Assembly: GCA_017306155.1 (NCBI GenBank)
Contig: JAFKJB010000003.1
Location: forward strand, 146,068 to 210,067
Direction: 5' to 3'
From: Nitrosospira multiformis
GTDB taxonomy: Bacteria; Pseudomonadota; Gammaproteobacteria; Burkholderiales; Nitrosomonadaceae
Length of the DNA: 64,000 nucleotides
A program made the position numbers and the translations under genes. Shown piece by piece: positions 1 through 10,600 of this stretch (positions are counted from its first letter, which is position 1; every line of letters begins with the position of its first letter). The notes beneath the pieces were generated by a model. It saw nothing but the letters and a program-made list of their open reading frames with translations. It was not told the origin of the DNA and ran no database searches.

Positions 1-163
1 ATGGGGCTTTTCAGCCAATTTCGATTACAACATCACTGACAATCTGCTATGGAGGCTTGAGGCCAGAACGCTGCGCAGCAATGACGATGTTTTTGCTGGC
101 AAAAACGGTACCTCCAAAGATAATGCCACCTTTTTCACTACGTCGATCATCGGCCACTTTTAA
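1..163 (+). CDS. C-terminal end of an outer-membrane beta-barrel protein (partial)
   Basis: The frame beginning at base 2 is open from the window edge to a TAA at 161-163 and encodes 53 residues. The peptide alternates polar and hydrophobic residues (SANFDYNITDNLLWRLEAR) and ends in GHF. A terminal aromatic residue after amphipathic strands is the hallmark of an outer-membrane barrel's last strand. The style resembles the porin-like BBP2 family, in which a late strand carries E-A-R and S-N-D-D-V-F motifs. The start and most of the gene lie outside the window, so substrate and exact family cannot be stated. Confidence 0.6.
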   Translation, partial: WGFSANFDYNITDNLLWRLEARTLRSNDDVFAGKNGTSKDNATFFTTSIIGHF

Positions 164-571
164 GGGCAATAACGTATGGGGTGATCTTTGGTCTAAGCCG
201 CGGCTTCCCATACTCCTTCCGCTGCACTGTTTGTTCCGCTTCGGCAAGTTTTGTTTTATTGGCGGAGACCGCCTCGACGAAAATCAACCTTTTGATACTT
301 TGAACTGCGGCAAGCGCATTTGTGCCAAAGCGAACAGAATCGGGTAAGCGACATGTAATAAAATTAACGCAGAACTGAAAGTTCATAACCCTATGCACAG
401 GTTATTATTATCTTTTTACCCTTTTAATGAGCTTCACTTATGGCCGTTTACCAGGACAGCAGTTATCTCATTCGCTGCGACCATTTTTGACTTCAACGTT
501 AGACGTGCACCGGGTACCAACGCATCGGTAAGTGGTATTTATCGGTGCATAGGCTGAATTCCTATCGAAGT
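164..571. other. intergenic stretch without a recognisable gene
   Basis: Short frames exist on both strands, but none has a Shine-Dalgarno site plus a recognisable product. The segment separates the barrel gene from the convergent VOC gene. I saw no clear terminator hairpin with a T-tract. Confidence 0.4.
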
Positions 572-1018
572 TTACGTCCCAATTCCTTTTTTTTGCAGCT
601 CCGCCTTTGCCTCCTGGCTTTTCTCCAGATCCAGTTCCATGTATTTCAGCACCGCGGGGGTTTTCGTAAACTGTATATCGCGATACTCGACTACCTGAAT
701 GCGGTTACCCCAAGGATCGAGGAAGTCGAGGAAACCGCCTGCGAGCATTGTCGCTCCCGCCGCTTCAGCAAGTTCGCGCACATTTGAGCGGTCATCGACC
801 ACAAGACCGAAATGCCTGTCATTATCCTGACTTTGCGATCGCCCTTCCATCAGTGCAATGAACTGGTCTCCCATATCGATAAAGGCCGCGCCCTGGCCTC
901 GTCCTCGTAACTCAAAGGTGAAGATGCGGCTATAAAAAGCCAGTGCTTCTTCGATATTGCCGACCTCCAGTGCAACATGGTTCATGCCGACCATGCGGGG
1001 TTTTGTCTTTTCGCCCAT
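572..1018 (-). CDS. VOC-superfamily (glyoxalase/dioxygenase fold) protein
   Basis: A 148-aa protein. It opens with the VOC beta-alpha-beta module (MNHVALEVGNIEEALAFYSR, about residues 12-31) and closes with the second metal-side strand (FLDFLDPWGNRIQVVEYRD, about 96-115). The family binds a divalent metal and catalyses isomerisation, ring cleavage or thiol transfer. H14 and E111 of VVEY sit where VOC metal ligands usually fall. The C-terminal 35 residues are a charged helix rich in K and E. The start is supported by a strong GGAGG site 6-7 nt upstream on the minus strand. The substrate cannot be inferred. Confidence 0.75.
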   Translation of the reverse strand: MGEKTKPRMVGMNHVALEVGNIEEALAFYSRIFTFELRGRGQGAAFIDMGDQFIALMEGRSQSQDNDRHFGLVVDDRSNVRELAEAAGATMLAGGFLDFLDPWGNRIQVVEYRDIQFTKTPAVLKYMELDLEKSQEAKAELQKKGIGT

Positions 1019-1174
1019 CTGTTTCCTCCGAATGAATGCAATATCCTGTTGCTGATACCATTATTTGCCTGTTTCAGGTTTTTCCTTATTACTTTCATAT
1101 ATCCGGAACCGGTTTGATATTTCCTTCCTGGCCAGCCTGCCCGGCACCGCAAACAGCAGGAACCGGTATAGCGT

Positions 1175-1837
1175 TTATACCTCCTGCATAAGCAATGGAT
1201 AATCCGTAATCACCCCATCCATGTCCAGCTCCCGGCACTCCTCATGCTCTGCCCGGGTTATCGGACCATAAACGAAGTTGCGAAAGCCATTCGTGGCGGC
1301 CTGCTTCAACAAGGCGTCATCCAGCACATTGTAATCCCAAACCAGATGGTTGATCCTCGCGTTGCCATCACAATCGAAACCAGCCAGCAGGGAATCGAGG
1401 ATTTGCGGCCGGTGCGCAACCAGCAGGCCGCACTCGAGCTTTAATGATGCCGCGCAGGTTGCAATCAGATCATGCCGGAAAGAGCTGACGATAATACGAT
1501 GGCGGGTTTGATACTTTTCCAGAACACCCAATACCGTTGACAAGCAATCCAGGGTTTTGATCTCGACATTCCATAGGATGTCCGGAAAGTGTGCGAGCGC
1601 CTCATCCAGGGTAGGTATCTCGCGCCCCAGCGCATTTTCGATTTCGCTATGGGTAAGATCCCGCACTGCCTGTCCGGTTGCCATTACCCTGTCATGAACC
1701 AGCACCGGCACGCCATCCCGGCTCATGCGCACATCGGTCTCGATTCCGTTTACACCTGCTCGTACCGCTGCTTCAAAAGCGGCAAGTGTATTCTCGGGAA
1801 CCTCGGCGTGATAACCACGATGCGCCAGTATCAGCAT
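1175..1837 (-). CDS. ugpQ: glycerophosphodiester phosphodiesterase
   Basis: A 220-aa cytoplasmic GDPD-type TIM barrel that hydrolyses glycerophosphodiesters to glycerol-3-phosphate and an alcohol. The catalytic and metal motifs are visible: H6-R7-G8 at the N-terminus, E33 and D35 in GIETDVRMSRDG, H48 in VLVHD, and the later metal Glu in WNVEIKT. The C-terminus (ELDMDGVITDYPLLM) carries the family's usual 'GVITDYP' signature. Length fits short cytosolic UgpQ enzymes and there is no signal peptide. The gene follows the alpha/beta-hydrolase by 14 nt on the same strand and has a GGAGGA ribosome site, so the two probably form an operon. Confidence 0.88.
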   Translation of the reverse strand: MLILAHRGYHAEVPENTLAAFEAAVRAGVNGIETDVRMSRDGVPVLVHDRVMATGQAVRDLTHSEIENALGREIPTLDEALAHFPDILWNVEIKTLDCLSTVLGVLEKYQTRHRIIVSSFRHDLIATCAASLKLECGLLVAHRPQILDSLLAGFDCDGNARINHLVWDYNVLDDALLKQAATNGFRNFVYGPITRAEHEECRELDMDGVITDYPLLMQEV

Positions 1838-1851
1838 AATCGGTGTCCTCC

Positions 1852-2697
1852 TTAGCGTCTTCCCAGGCTCGCATTTATGAATTTACCCAAGGCATTTGCC
1901 CAGTCTTCCCTCGTGTAAATGAGACCTTCATTGTGACCGCCCTGCAACTCGATGAATTGCTTCGGATAGCGTGCTCTCTCGTACAGTTTCTGCCCTTGCC
2001 TGAACGGCACAATTTCATCCTGGGAACTGTGTGCGACGAATACCGGGCATGTCACATCCTTCAAGTACCCGAGAGTGTTGTATTCGAAACGGGATAGTCG
2101 CCGGATGGGAAGATAGGGGTAAAGCTGCGCTCCCATGTCAGGGATCGAGGTAAATGCAGAGGCCAGAACCAACACGCCAGGCATTTCGCGCGCTGCCAAC
2201 CAGGAAGCGATTGCTCCGCCAAGAGATTCACCGAACAACACAATGTCCGCAGGCGGAATTGCCTTCTTTTCGGTTACGTACTGCCATGCGGCAACAGCAT
2301 CCCGATAGGTCCCCTGTTCTGTCGGTTTGCCGCTGCTTTCGCCGTACCCGCGATAATCGAAAATGAAGGTGTTATATCCAAGCCGGTAAAACATCGATAA
2401 ATAGCCGATCCGGTGTGAAATATTCCCGGCATTTCCATGAAAAAACAGGACAGTCGCTCTCGCAGCAGGTGCCGGGACAAACCAGCCGTGCAGTCTTTCG
2501 CCATCCGCGGTCTCCAGTTCGACAGATTCGTAAACAAGCCCTGAATGATGGGGAGTTTCCGTGATGCCACGTCCAATTTCGGGATAATAAACGAGCTTGG
2601 GCTGGACGAAGAATATCAGCGTCGCGAAAACGACATAGATGAGTGCAGCCATGATGGCCAAGCCGAGCAGCATGCGCATGGATTGTTTAATCCGCAA
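1852..2697 (-). CDS. membrane-anchored alpha/beta hydrolase
   Basis: A 281-aa serine hydrolase of the ABHD17/FrsA-like group. One N-terminal membrane segment (about residues 8-31) is followed by the hydrolase core: oxyanion region LFFHGNAGN (85-93), nucleophile elbow G-E-S158-L-G-G, and candidate Asp227 (SSQDEIVP) and His255 (GGHNEG). The active site probably faces the periplasm, but topology is inferred. The start taken is TTG at 2697, with AGGGA five bases upstream; ATG at 2679 is an alternative. It is divergent from ppa and co-oriented with the GDPD gene, which hints at lipid or ester turnover without proving it. Confidence 0.8.
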   Translation of the reverse strand: MRIKQSMRMLLGLAIMAALIYVVFATLIFFVQPKLVYYPEIGRGITETPHHSGLVYESVELETADGERLHGWFVPAPAARATVLFFHGNAGNISHRIGYLSMFYRLGYNTFIFDYRGYGESSGKPTEQGTYRDAVAAWQYVTEKKAIPPADIVLFGESLGGAIASWLAAREMPGVLVLASAFTSIPDMGAQLYPYLPIRRLSRFEYNTLGYLKDVTCPVFVAHSSQDEIVPFRQGQKLYERARYPKQFIELQGGHNEGLIYTREDWANALGKFINASLGRR

Positions 2698-2718
2698 TTA
2701 ATCCCTGAAGCCGACAGC

Positions 2719-2724
2719 TATAAT
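2719..2724 (+). promoter_or_regulatory. putative -10 box upstream of ppa
   Basis: A perfect TATAAT lies 35 bases before the ppa start codon in the divergent intergenic region. No convincing -35 hexamer sits at 16-18 nt spacing, so this is a weak call. Confidence 0.4.
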
Positions 2725-2758
2725 AGCGATTTTTCAGTCAACAGTAACAGGAACACGA

Positions 2759-3307
2759 ATGAATCTTGACAGAGTCGGCTCCGGCCGCGACGTGCCGAAC
2801 GATTTCAACGTCATCATAGAAATACCCATGAATGCCGATCCCATCAAATACGAGGTGGATAAGGAAACAGGCGCGATGTTCGTTGACCGCTTCATGTCCA
2901 CGTGCATGCACTACCCCTGCAATTACGGTTATATTCCGCACACACTCTCGGAAGATGGGGATCCCGTGGATGTTCTGGTGATTTCACCGGTTCCGCTCAT
3001 CTCAGGAGTGGTGGTACGGTGCCGGCCGCTGGGCATGCTTCAAATGACCGATGAGGCAGGCGGAGACGCGAAGGTTCTGGCGGTGCCAATCGACAAACTG
3101 TGCGCCCTCTACCGTGCGGTGAAATCTCACGCTGATTTGTCTGAACTGACACGCTCGCAGATTGCCCATTTTTTCGAACACTACAAGGATCTGGAACCCG
3201 GCAAATGGGTGAAGATAACCGGATGGGCAGGGGTAACGGAAGCCGAAGTGGAAATTACAAGTGGAGTAAGCCGCTATAACTCAGCTACGAAAAAACCAAT
3301 GTTTTAA
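2759..3307 (+). CDS. ppa: inorganic pyrophosphatase
   Basis: A 182-aa family I soluble pyrophosphatase, which hydrolyses PPi to two phosphates and drives biosynthesis. The family signature D-x-D-P-x-D appears as D66-G-D68-P-V-D71. Other conserved blocks are the FVDRFM and YPCNYGYIP strands (about 41-60) and the C-terminal [16 protein letters not shown] segment. The length matches bacterial hexameric enzymes. The ATG at 2759 follows a GGAA-type ribosome site. The gene stands alone and diverges from the hydrolase-GDPD pair. Confidence 0.95.
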   Translation: MNLDRVGSGRDVPNDFNVIIEIPMNADPIKYEVDKETGAMFVDRFMSTCMHYPCNYGYIPHTLSEDGDPVDVLVISPVPLISGVVVRCRPLGMLQMTDEAGGDAKVLAVPIDKLCALYRAVKSHADLSELTRSQIAHFFEHYKDLEPGKWVKITGWAGVTEAEVEITSGVSRYNSATKKPMF

Positions 3308-3349
3308 AGCTGGGCAAGAGCACTGGAAAACAGCGGGCAGCATGAAAAA

Positions 3350-3964
3350 ATGAGTTGGCTCGAACGCATCGTATTGAAGGGTGAGATCGTCACCCTGGAA
3401 CCGCTTGCACCTGATCACATCGAGTCTTTGCGATGTGCGGTCAGGGATGGAGAATTCTGGAAGCTCTGGTTTGCAAACGTGCCCTCGCCCGGGCAAATGG
3501 AAAATTACGTCACCAGCGCCCTTCAAAATGCTGAAAAAGGAAACATCGCATTTGCGGTGAGGCTCAATGCAACAGACGGAATCGTGGGCACGACCCGTTT
3601 CTATAACGTGGATGAAGCAAACAGGCGCCCCATGCTCGGCTACACATGGTATGCGAAATCGGCCTGCAAAACAGGAGTGAATACGGAAAGCAAGCTGCTA
3701 TTGCTCCAGCATGTCTTTGAGAAAAAGAATGCGATAGCGGTAGAGTTCAGGACACATTTTTTCAACCAGGTTTCGAGGGCCGCAATTGAAAGGCTGGGGG
3801 CGAAACAGGATGGAATATTGCGCAACCACCAGATCATGCGCGATGGCTCCATCCGCGATACTGTCGTTTACTCGATCCTCCAGCATGAATGGCCGGCCGT
3901 GAAGAACAATCTGCTGGACAAGCTCTCGCTCTCCTCAAACCAGAGGAATGCCGCAGCCGGGTAA
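3350..3964 (+). CDS. GNAT-family N-acetyltransferase (RimL-like)
   Basis: A 204-aa protein with the RimJ/RimL layout: an N-terminal strand (VLKGEIVTLEPLAPDHIESL), a central sheet (IVGTTRFYNVDEANRRPMLGYTWY) and the late segment IAVEFRTHFFNQVSRAAIERLGA. In this family the late segment leads into the 'N-x-x-S-x-x-A-x-x-x-L-G' block that contacts the acceptor side. The acetyl-CoA loop (ACKTGVNTESKLLLLQHVF) is present but loosely conserved. The acceptor may be a protein N-terminus, amino acid or small molecule. It lies 42 bp after ppa on the same strand; co-transcription is possible. Confidence 0.8.
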   Translation: MSWLERIVLKGEIVTLEPLAPDHIESLRCAVRDGEFWKLWFANVPSPGQMENYVTSALQNAEKGNIAFAVRLNATDGIVGTTRFYNVDEANRRPMLGYTWYAKSACKTGVNTESKLLLLQHVFEKKNAIAVEFRTHFFNQVSRAAIERLGAKQDGILRNHQIMRDGSIRDTVVYSILQHEWPAVKNNLLDKLSLSSNQRNAAAG

Positions 3965-4115
3965 TATATTGCATTAGATATATCGCGGGGCGGACTCGGG
4001 TTCTTCCAGCAGGAACTTCAAAAGCGGGCAAATCCTCCAAGCTTTGGGCGGTGCAATCGCAGAGTCGCATATCAGTCGCCATCGCCAATCGAGGAATAAA
4101 AAATGAGGAACAGGC

Positions 4116-4864
4116 ATGAATCGACGAAAACTGCTGGGATTGCTTGGAATAACCGGAATCAGCATGGCGGGGCGACATTCATCCATCCACGCCGGAACCG
4201 GGGAGGTAGCCCGTAAGATGATTTCATGCGTGATAACGCCCCAGCAAACGGAAGGCCCCTATTTCGTCGATGAGCGCCTGCACCGTTCAGACGTTCGATC
4301 CGATCCTTCCGATGGCTCGGTAAAGGACGGGTAAAGGACGGCCTCCCGCTTGCACTCGAAATGCGCGTTTTCATAGTGGGCAACAAAGGTACGGACAGCT
4401 GCCTGCCGCTTGCCAATGCCATAGTCGATATCTGGCATTGCGATGCGCAGGGAATCTATTCTGATGTCGAGGACAGGAATTTCAATACGGTGGGGAAGAA
4501 GTTCCTGCGCGGTTACCAGATAACGGACAGGAACGGCAGCGTGCGTTTTATCACTATTTATCCTGGCTGGTATCCTGGCAGAACTGTTCATATTCATTTC
4601 AAGGTACGTACCGATCCCGGTTATGCGCGCGGTCGCGAATTTACGTCACAACTCTACTTCGATGATGCGATTACCGATAAGATGCACGCACGGCCCCCTT
4701 ATGCCGGGCACGCAAGAAAGGGTTCATATCGGCAGAGAACCAGGAATGAAGATGACGGCATTTATCTCAAGGGTGGAAGGCAGCTGATGCTCCAGCTTGC
4801 CGAAGCGGAGGCAGGCTATGCAACTGCATTCGATGTGGGGCTGGAAACAGAGAAAAGAGATTGA
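4116..4864 (+). pseudogene. intradiol ring-cleavage dioxygenase, disrupted by an 11-bp tandem duplication
   Basis: The first frame starts MNRRKLLGLLGITG, a twin-arginine-like signal, and carries ITPQQTEGPYFVDE, the usual intradiol N-terminal block. It stops at TAA 4332-4334. The second frame, in another phase, continues with the catalytic core: NAIVDIWHCDAQGIYSD, then candidate Fe(III) ligands Tyr (RGYQ), Tyr (PGWYPGR) and two His (VHIHF). The break coincides with GTAAAGGACGG repeated head to tail at 4320-4330 and 4331-4341. Removing one copy leaves 738 nt, a single open frame of 245 codons plus stop that reads straight through. The enzyme would cleave catechol-like rings between the hydroxyls. 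As read, it is probably inactive. Confidence 0.85.
4320..4341 (+). repeat. 11-bp tandem duplication inside the dioxygenase gene
   Basis: GTAAAGGACGG occurs twice with no gap (4320-4330 and 4331-4341). It shifts the frame and creates an in-frame TAA. Because 11 is not a multiple of three, loss of one unit would restore the gene. Confidence 0.9.
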
Positions 4865-4920
4865 AGAAGGCATGCATGAGCCAGAACGACTTGTACCCTT
4901 ACTGGAGAGGGTAGCATAAC

Positions 4921-7293
4921 TCAAACCAGCTTGAACTCCGACTCCTGACGTCGCTCCCGCTGCCCCAGCGAGGCCTGAATCGCATCATCCACTGTTTCCA
5001 GAAAAACGAACTCCAACGTGGAACGCGTCGTCTCAGGCACCTCGCGCAGGTCTTTCTCATTGCGCGCAGGCAGCAGCACCGTGCGCAGGCCCGCCCGCTG
5101 GGCGGCAAGCACCTTCTCCTTGATACCCCCCACCGGCAGCACCATTCCCCGCAGGCTGATCTCACCCGTCATCGCCACATCGCGGTGTACCGGCCGGTTG
5201 GTAAATAGCGAAGCAAGTGCTATAAACATCGCCACACCCGCACTGGGACCATCTTTAGGGATAGCGCCCGCCGGCACGTGCACGTGCACATCAATGCCTT
5301 CAAATAAGGATGCGGAAATGTGAAGACTGTCTGCCCGGCCTTTCAGCAACGTAAGTGCGGCCTGAGCGCTTTCCTTCATCACACCGCCAAGCTGCCCGGT
5401 TAAAATAAGCTGCCCCCGCCCGCTCACCCGCGTTGCCTCGATAAAAAGGATGTCGCCGCCTACAGGCGTCCAGGCAAGTCCCGTCGCAACACCTGGCAAA
5501 CTGGTAAGCAGCCCGGTTTCGTGCTCGAATTTAGCAGGCCCGAGGATAGTATCCAGATCCGCGGCATCCACGCGCACCCTGGCCTCTGCATCCGAGGCAA
5601 CCCGCATGGCTGCATGCCGCATGACCCGCCCGATCTCCCGTTCGAGTTGCCGTACTCCTGCCTCACGGGTGTAATTGGCAATGATGCCATCGAGCGCTTC
5701 CACCGTTATCTCGCACTGATCCTCGTTCAGACCATTGGCCTCACGTTGACGGCTTACGAGGTAACGCTGCGCGATCTGAAGCTTCTCCTCCCGGGTATAG
5801 CCGGGCAGATCAATAATCTCCATCCGGTCGCGCACCGGAGGCGGCACGTTATCAATGACGTTTGCCGTGGCGATGAAAACAACACGGCTCAAATCGAAGG
5901 GCACTCCCAGGTAGTTGTCCCGGAACGTGGAATTCTGCTCGGGGTCCAGCACCTCAAGCAGGGCTGCCGATGGATCGCCGTGGAGGCTGGCTGACATCTT
6001 GTCAACTTCATCGAGCATCATCACGCAGTTGCGTGCGCCAGCCTTGCGCAGGCTTTGCACAATGTTACCCGGCATGGCGCCAATGTAGGTGCGACGATGG
6101 CCCCGCATTTCCGCCTCGTCGTGCACGCCCCCCAACGACACGCGCACGAATGGCCGCTGCAATGCCCGCGCGATGCTCTGGCCGAGCGAAGTCTTGCCCA
6201 CCCCCGGCGGCCCGACAAAGCACAGGATAGGGGCGCGCCCTTGCGGCCTCAATTTCTGCACGGCCAGGAATTCGATAATGCGCTGCTTGACGCGCTCGAG
6301 CCCGAAATGATCGTGTTCGAGAATCCGGCGTGCAGCATCGAGGTCGATGAGCGCATCCTCCGGGAGCTTCCAGGGCAGCTCCGTCATCCATTCAAGGTAA
6401 GTGTGCAGCATCGAATATTCGCTTGAAGCCGAGGGCATGCGCTTTAAGCGCTGTAATTCCTTTCTGGCCTGCGCCTCGATCTCTTCCGGCATGCCGGCCG
6501 CGGCGATCGCTTCATCCAGCTTTTCTATTTCCTCGTCGTCCCCCTCCGTCTCACCGAGCTCTTTCTGGATCGTCTTCAATTGCTCACGCAACAGAAACTT
6601 GCGCTCACGGTCCTCCAGGTGCTCTTTCGTACGCTCACCAATCTCCTGTGATAGTCTCAGCACCTCGATGCGGCGCGACAAAATCTGAAGCACCTTGCGC
6701 AGCCGCTCCTCGGTGCTGACCGTTTCGAGCAGCATCTGTTTCTCGGCAACTTCGGTATCGAGCAGGCTTGCCGCAATATCAGCCAGATGCGAAGGGGCGC
6801 GGGTAGCTTGCAGCGCGTGCGCCAGTTCTGCCGGTACGCCGGGCAGCAGAGAGAGTATCTCCACCGTACGCTCCCGCAACTGCATCGCAAGGGCTTCAGC
6901 CTCCGTCGATACCTCATCGGGTTCCTTAATAAGCCGCACACGGGCGGCGAGAAACGGATGATCCTCGATCATTTCCTCGATGGAAAAGCGACCCAATCCC
7001 TGGCAGACGGCATGCCACAGCCCGTCAGACGAAGCAAGATGCCGGACAACGTTCACCACTGTACCTACGTTAAACAGCGCATCCTGCCCCGGCTCATCCA
7101 CAGCAGGATCTTTCTGCAGGATGATGCCAAGCGGCCGTTTAGGGTCCAGCACATGCTCCAGCGCGGCAATGGATCTGGCGCGACCCACCGTGATTGCCGT
7201 CAGAACATGCGGAAATAGCACGACATTGCGCATGGGTATGAGGGCAATCACGTCCTGCGGCAATTCCGGCTTGGCTACGATAAGCTCTCCCAT
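4921..7293 (-). CDS. lon: ATP-dependent protease Lon
   Basis: A 790-aa LonA-type protease from the chosen start, against about 784 for E. coli. In order: the N-terminal substrate-binding domain (ALIPMRNVVLFPHVL near residue 15), a long coiled-coil middle region (RERKFLLREQLKTIQKELGE), the AAA+ module with Walker A GPPGVGKTS and Walker B MMLDEVDK, and the C-terminal Ser-Lys protease with the catalytic Ser in PKDGPSAG and the Lys in GGIKEKVLAAQ. It degrades misfolded and regulatory proteins in the cytoplasm. I prefer the ATG at 7293 (MGELIVAKPE) to an upstream in-frame one at 7335, because the family homology begins there and an AGAGAG-type site precedes it. Confidence 0.95.
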   Translation of the reverse strand: MGELIVAKPELPQDVIALIPMRNVVLFPHVLTAITVGRARSIAALEHVLDPKRPLGIILQKDPAVDEPGQDALFNVGTVVNVVRHLASSDGLWHAVCQGLGRFSIEEMIEDHPFLAARVRLIKEPDEVSTEAEALAMQLRERTVEILSLLPGVPAELAHALQATRAPSHLADIAASLLDTEVAEKQMLLETVSTEERLRKVLQILSRRIEVLRLSQEIGERTKEHLEDRERKFLLREQLKTIQKELGETEGDDEEIEKLDEAIAAAGMPEEIEAQARKELQRLKRMPSASSEYSMLHTYLEWMTELPWKLPEDALIDLDAARRILEHDHFGLERVKQRIIEFLAVQKLRPQGRAPILCFVGPPGVGKTSLGQSIARALQRPFVRVSLGGVHDEAEMRGHRRTYIGAMPGNIVQSLRKAGARNCVMMLDEVDKMSASLHGDPSAALLEVLDPEQNSTFRDNYLGVPFDLSRVVFIATANVIDNVPPPVRDRMEIIDLPGYTREEKLQIAQRYLVSRQREANGLNEDQCEITVEALDGIIANYTREAGVRQLEREIGRVMRHAAMRVASDAEARVRVDAADLDTILGPAKFEHETGLLTSLPGVATGLAWTPVGGDILFIEATRVSGRGQLILTGQLGGVMKESAQAALTLLKGRADSLHISASLFEGIDVHVHVPAGAIPKDGPSAGVAMFIALASLFTNRPVHRDVAMTGEISLRGMVLPVGGIKEKVLAAQRAGLRTVLLPARNEKDLREVPETTRSTLEFVFLETVDDAIQASLGQRERRQESEFKLV

Positions 7294-7641
7294 GGTGGTC
7301 TCTCTGTAGAAACATTCGAGGAATCGGCTGAGCAATCCGTGTAGTTCCCCGGCTCAGGCGCGTTCAATAGCTTTGGCAATCTGGCTGCAATACCACAGCA
7401 AGGAAACCTGTTCTCCTTAGCTTAGTCTAGCATCGCGCGGCTGCGGGTCAACTTCTATCGCGGGTTGCCGTAGAGATATGAGTGAGAAACGCGCAGAGGA
7501 ACCCGTATTGTAATACAGATGTGATTTAGATAATCTCTGCCTCTAGCTCTTCCATGTTTTTACGTCAACCAGAAAAATTATCAAGCAAAAATTCAGGAGC
7601 CTATAGAAGGAAGCGCTGGATATTCGGCAAAAGAATAAATA
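7294..7641. promoter_or_regulatory. divergent region between lon and the cas operon
   Basis: This 348-bp gap must carry the promoters of both lon (minus) and cas3-cse1 (plus). A weak plus-strand candidate is TTGTAA (7508-7513) with GATAAT (7529-7534), but the 15-nt spacing is short. No gene is seen here. The strand 7500-7640 is AT-richer than the flanks. Confidence 0.35.
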
Positions 7642-10600
7642 ATGATTCCTCCTACAAGTGCTTTCGGAAAACTTCAACGAAACGAGCCTGGAACTGTTAC
7701 TGCCTGGCATCCCTTGATCGATCACATGATCGACGTCGCATCGGTTTTTGAATGCTTGTGCGCTTGTCGATCAATTCGCCGTTCAATGGAAAGAGCGGCA
7801 AGACGGGCACTAAATGAATGCGACATCGCGCGTCTGGCCGCACTCGCTTTCCTGCACGATATCGGAAAGGCAAACAGTGGATTTCAGGCCAAACGATGGA
7901 AAAACCCGGCGGAAGTCCCCAAAGGGTGGCCCGGTCATGCAGGGCATGGAATCGAAGCTCTCACGCTTTTTGAACCTTCCAGTCGACTTCAACACTTGTT
8001 AGCGCTCTTGCCTATTGAAGAGATGGATACGTGGGGGGAGGCCTGCTATCCATTGTTAATTGCCAGCATCAGTCATCACGGACGCCCCCTCAAGAATACA
8101 ACCAGTGATTGGAATGGAATCTGGAAACCAGTTACCGGCGCTTACGATCCGGCGATTGTGCTGCGCGAAATTGGAGAGCGAGTTGTAGATTGTTTCCCAC
8201 AAGCCTTCAAAACGAATGGCAAAGTGCTACCTGATGTGCCCGCGTTTGGGCATCTGTTCGCCGGCCTGGTGCAACTGGCAGACTGGCTGGGATCGGATAC
8301 CGATTTTTTCTCATACTCCGAAAAAGGTGAGAACCGAGCTGTTTCAGCAAAGGAAAGAGCACAAAAAGCTGTTTCTGCGATCGGCCTCGATGCAGATAGC
8401 TGGCGAAACAAGTTAAATATTCACGTTCCGAGCTTCACAGAGGCTTTCGGCATTGCGGCACCTCGACCTATCCAGGCAGCGATGACAGATGACCAGCTTG
8501 GTCCTTTGGTCATAGTCGAATCAGAAACCGGCAGTGGAAAAACGGAGGCTGCTTTATGGCGATTTATACATTTACTACGAAAGGGAGAGATCGACAGCCT
8601 TTATTTCGCTCTTCCCACCCGCGTCTCAGCTTCGCAGATTTATAACCGCGTTCAGGCCGCTGTCAAAAACCTCTGGCCGGAAAACCCACCCTTAATTGTG
8701 CGTGCCTTGCCAGGTTACGTGAATGCCGACGGCGCGGACGCAAAGCAATTGCCAAACTTTAAAGTGCAATGGTCTGATAATCCTGATGATGCCAAGGCTC
8801 ATGAACGTTGGGCAGCGGAATCCTCCAAGCGATTCCTCGCCGCGCCGATTGCAGTGGGAACCGTCGATCAGGCGCTGCTTGGCGGGCTACAGGTCCGGCA
8901 CGCCCATTTGCGTTATGCGATGCTGTCGCGCAGCCTGCTCGTCGTGGACGAAGTGCACGCATCCGATGCTTACATGACCGTATTGATGGAACGGCTACTT
9001 CAGGCTCATCTCAATAATGGCGGCCATGCATTGCTGCTTTCGGCGACGCTGGGTTCCCGTGCCCGGAACCGTTATCTGGCGCTTTCGCCTGACGCAAGAC
9101 GGGCGGCAACAGAGGCTATGTCCTTCGATAAAGCCTGCGCCGTTCCTTATCCGGCGATTTCCGATTCTCGGCGCGTTCAGGCGGTCGATGCTGCTGGCTA
9201 CGTAAAAAGGGTGGCATGGACGACGCATGACGTGATCGATGAGCCCAGCAGGATTGCGCAAATGGCGATAGACACGGCCAAGGAGGGAGCAAAAGTCCTC
9301 GTCATACGCAATACTGTAGCGGCCGCGATTGCCACACTGACCGCGATCGAGGAAAACATTCCAGAGGCGTCCTGGCTCTTTTCTGTAAATGGCACTTCCA
9401 CATTGCACCACAGCCGCTTCAGCCGACAGGATCGCCCAATACTGGATCGAGCCATTGAAGCGCGGCTTGGAAAATACCGGCCTCCCGGTTCCTGCATTGT
9501 AGTCGGCACGCAGACGCTGGAGCAGAGCCTGGATATCGATGCTGATGTCTTGATCACCGATCTGTGCCCTATGGATGTGCTGCTGCAACGCATTGGGCGG
9601 CTCCACCGCCATCCTGCGAACGAGCGGCCTCAAGCGTTTCAAACGGCGCAAGCCTGGATATTGACTCCAGCTGGGCATGACCTTGATCCGTTAATTGCCA
9701 AACCCCAGCACGGTTTGGGTATGTTCCGCAATGGCGGGGGAATCTACATGGATTTGCGCATATTGGAAGCAACGCAAATGTTGCTTCACAAACATGCCGC
9801 CACCTTAATTCCGGATGACAATCGCTACCTGGTCGAGATGGCGACACATCCTGAAAAGCTGAATGATATCCAGGAAAAGAAAGGCGAGAAATGGCAGGAC
9901 ATAGGACAAAGGATTGAAGGAGATACAGGCGCCAGAAAAACGATCGGACACCTGCAAGCACTCGACGTTTCGCAGATATTCGATGAGCAGCAGGAGTTCC
10001 CGAACGGTGTTCATATTGCAACTCGATTGGGAGCACAAGACCGCATTCTCAATTTCAACCCTTATCCGCCCGGACCATTTGGCGAGCCAATCAAGGAACT
10101 GCCCGTTCGTTACCATCTGCTACCTCGCGATCTTCCACCCGATGTTTTGCCAAGTGAGATAAGACAAGAAAAAACAAGCCTTACCTTTCATTTGGGTGCA
10201 GTGCAATTCCGATATTCTCGTTTTGGATTGGAACGCATTGACGTCACGCAATCCGCTGACTCTGGAGATTTCCTTGACGCTTCATACTCCCTGCTTGATG
10301 AACCGCTGATACACGCACGGCTGGCGCATGGCGGTCAATCCGTGAGATTTAGCCTGCCCGGCCTGTTCATGGCGCTCGTGCAGGATGAAGTGCGCGATTT
10401 CCCCGCGCTACGCCCGCATCAGCGCCATCCGTGGCATGCCTTTACGGTTCAGATTGCGGCAATGGCATTGCATCAGGCTGGAGAAACTCAACCTTTTGTA
10501 ACAGAGCAGGCATGGAAGGATGCTCTACTGGCACTTACCCCCGAGCATCCGGATGGCTCCGCCTGGTGCCTGATCTCTCCACATGACAAGCCCGCCTTCA

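Noticed and set aside
47-398. Small overlapping frames in 47-398 on both strands
   Set aside because: They overlap the better supported beta-barrel end or lack any start signal.
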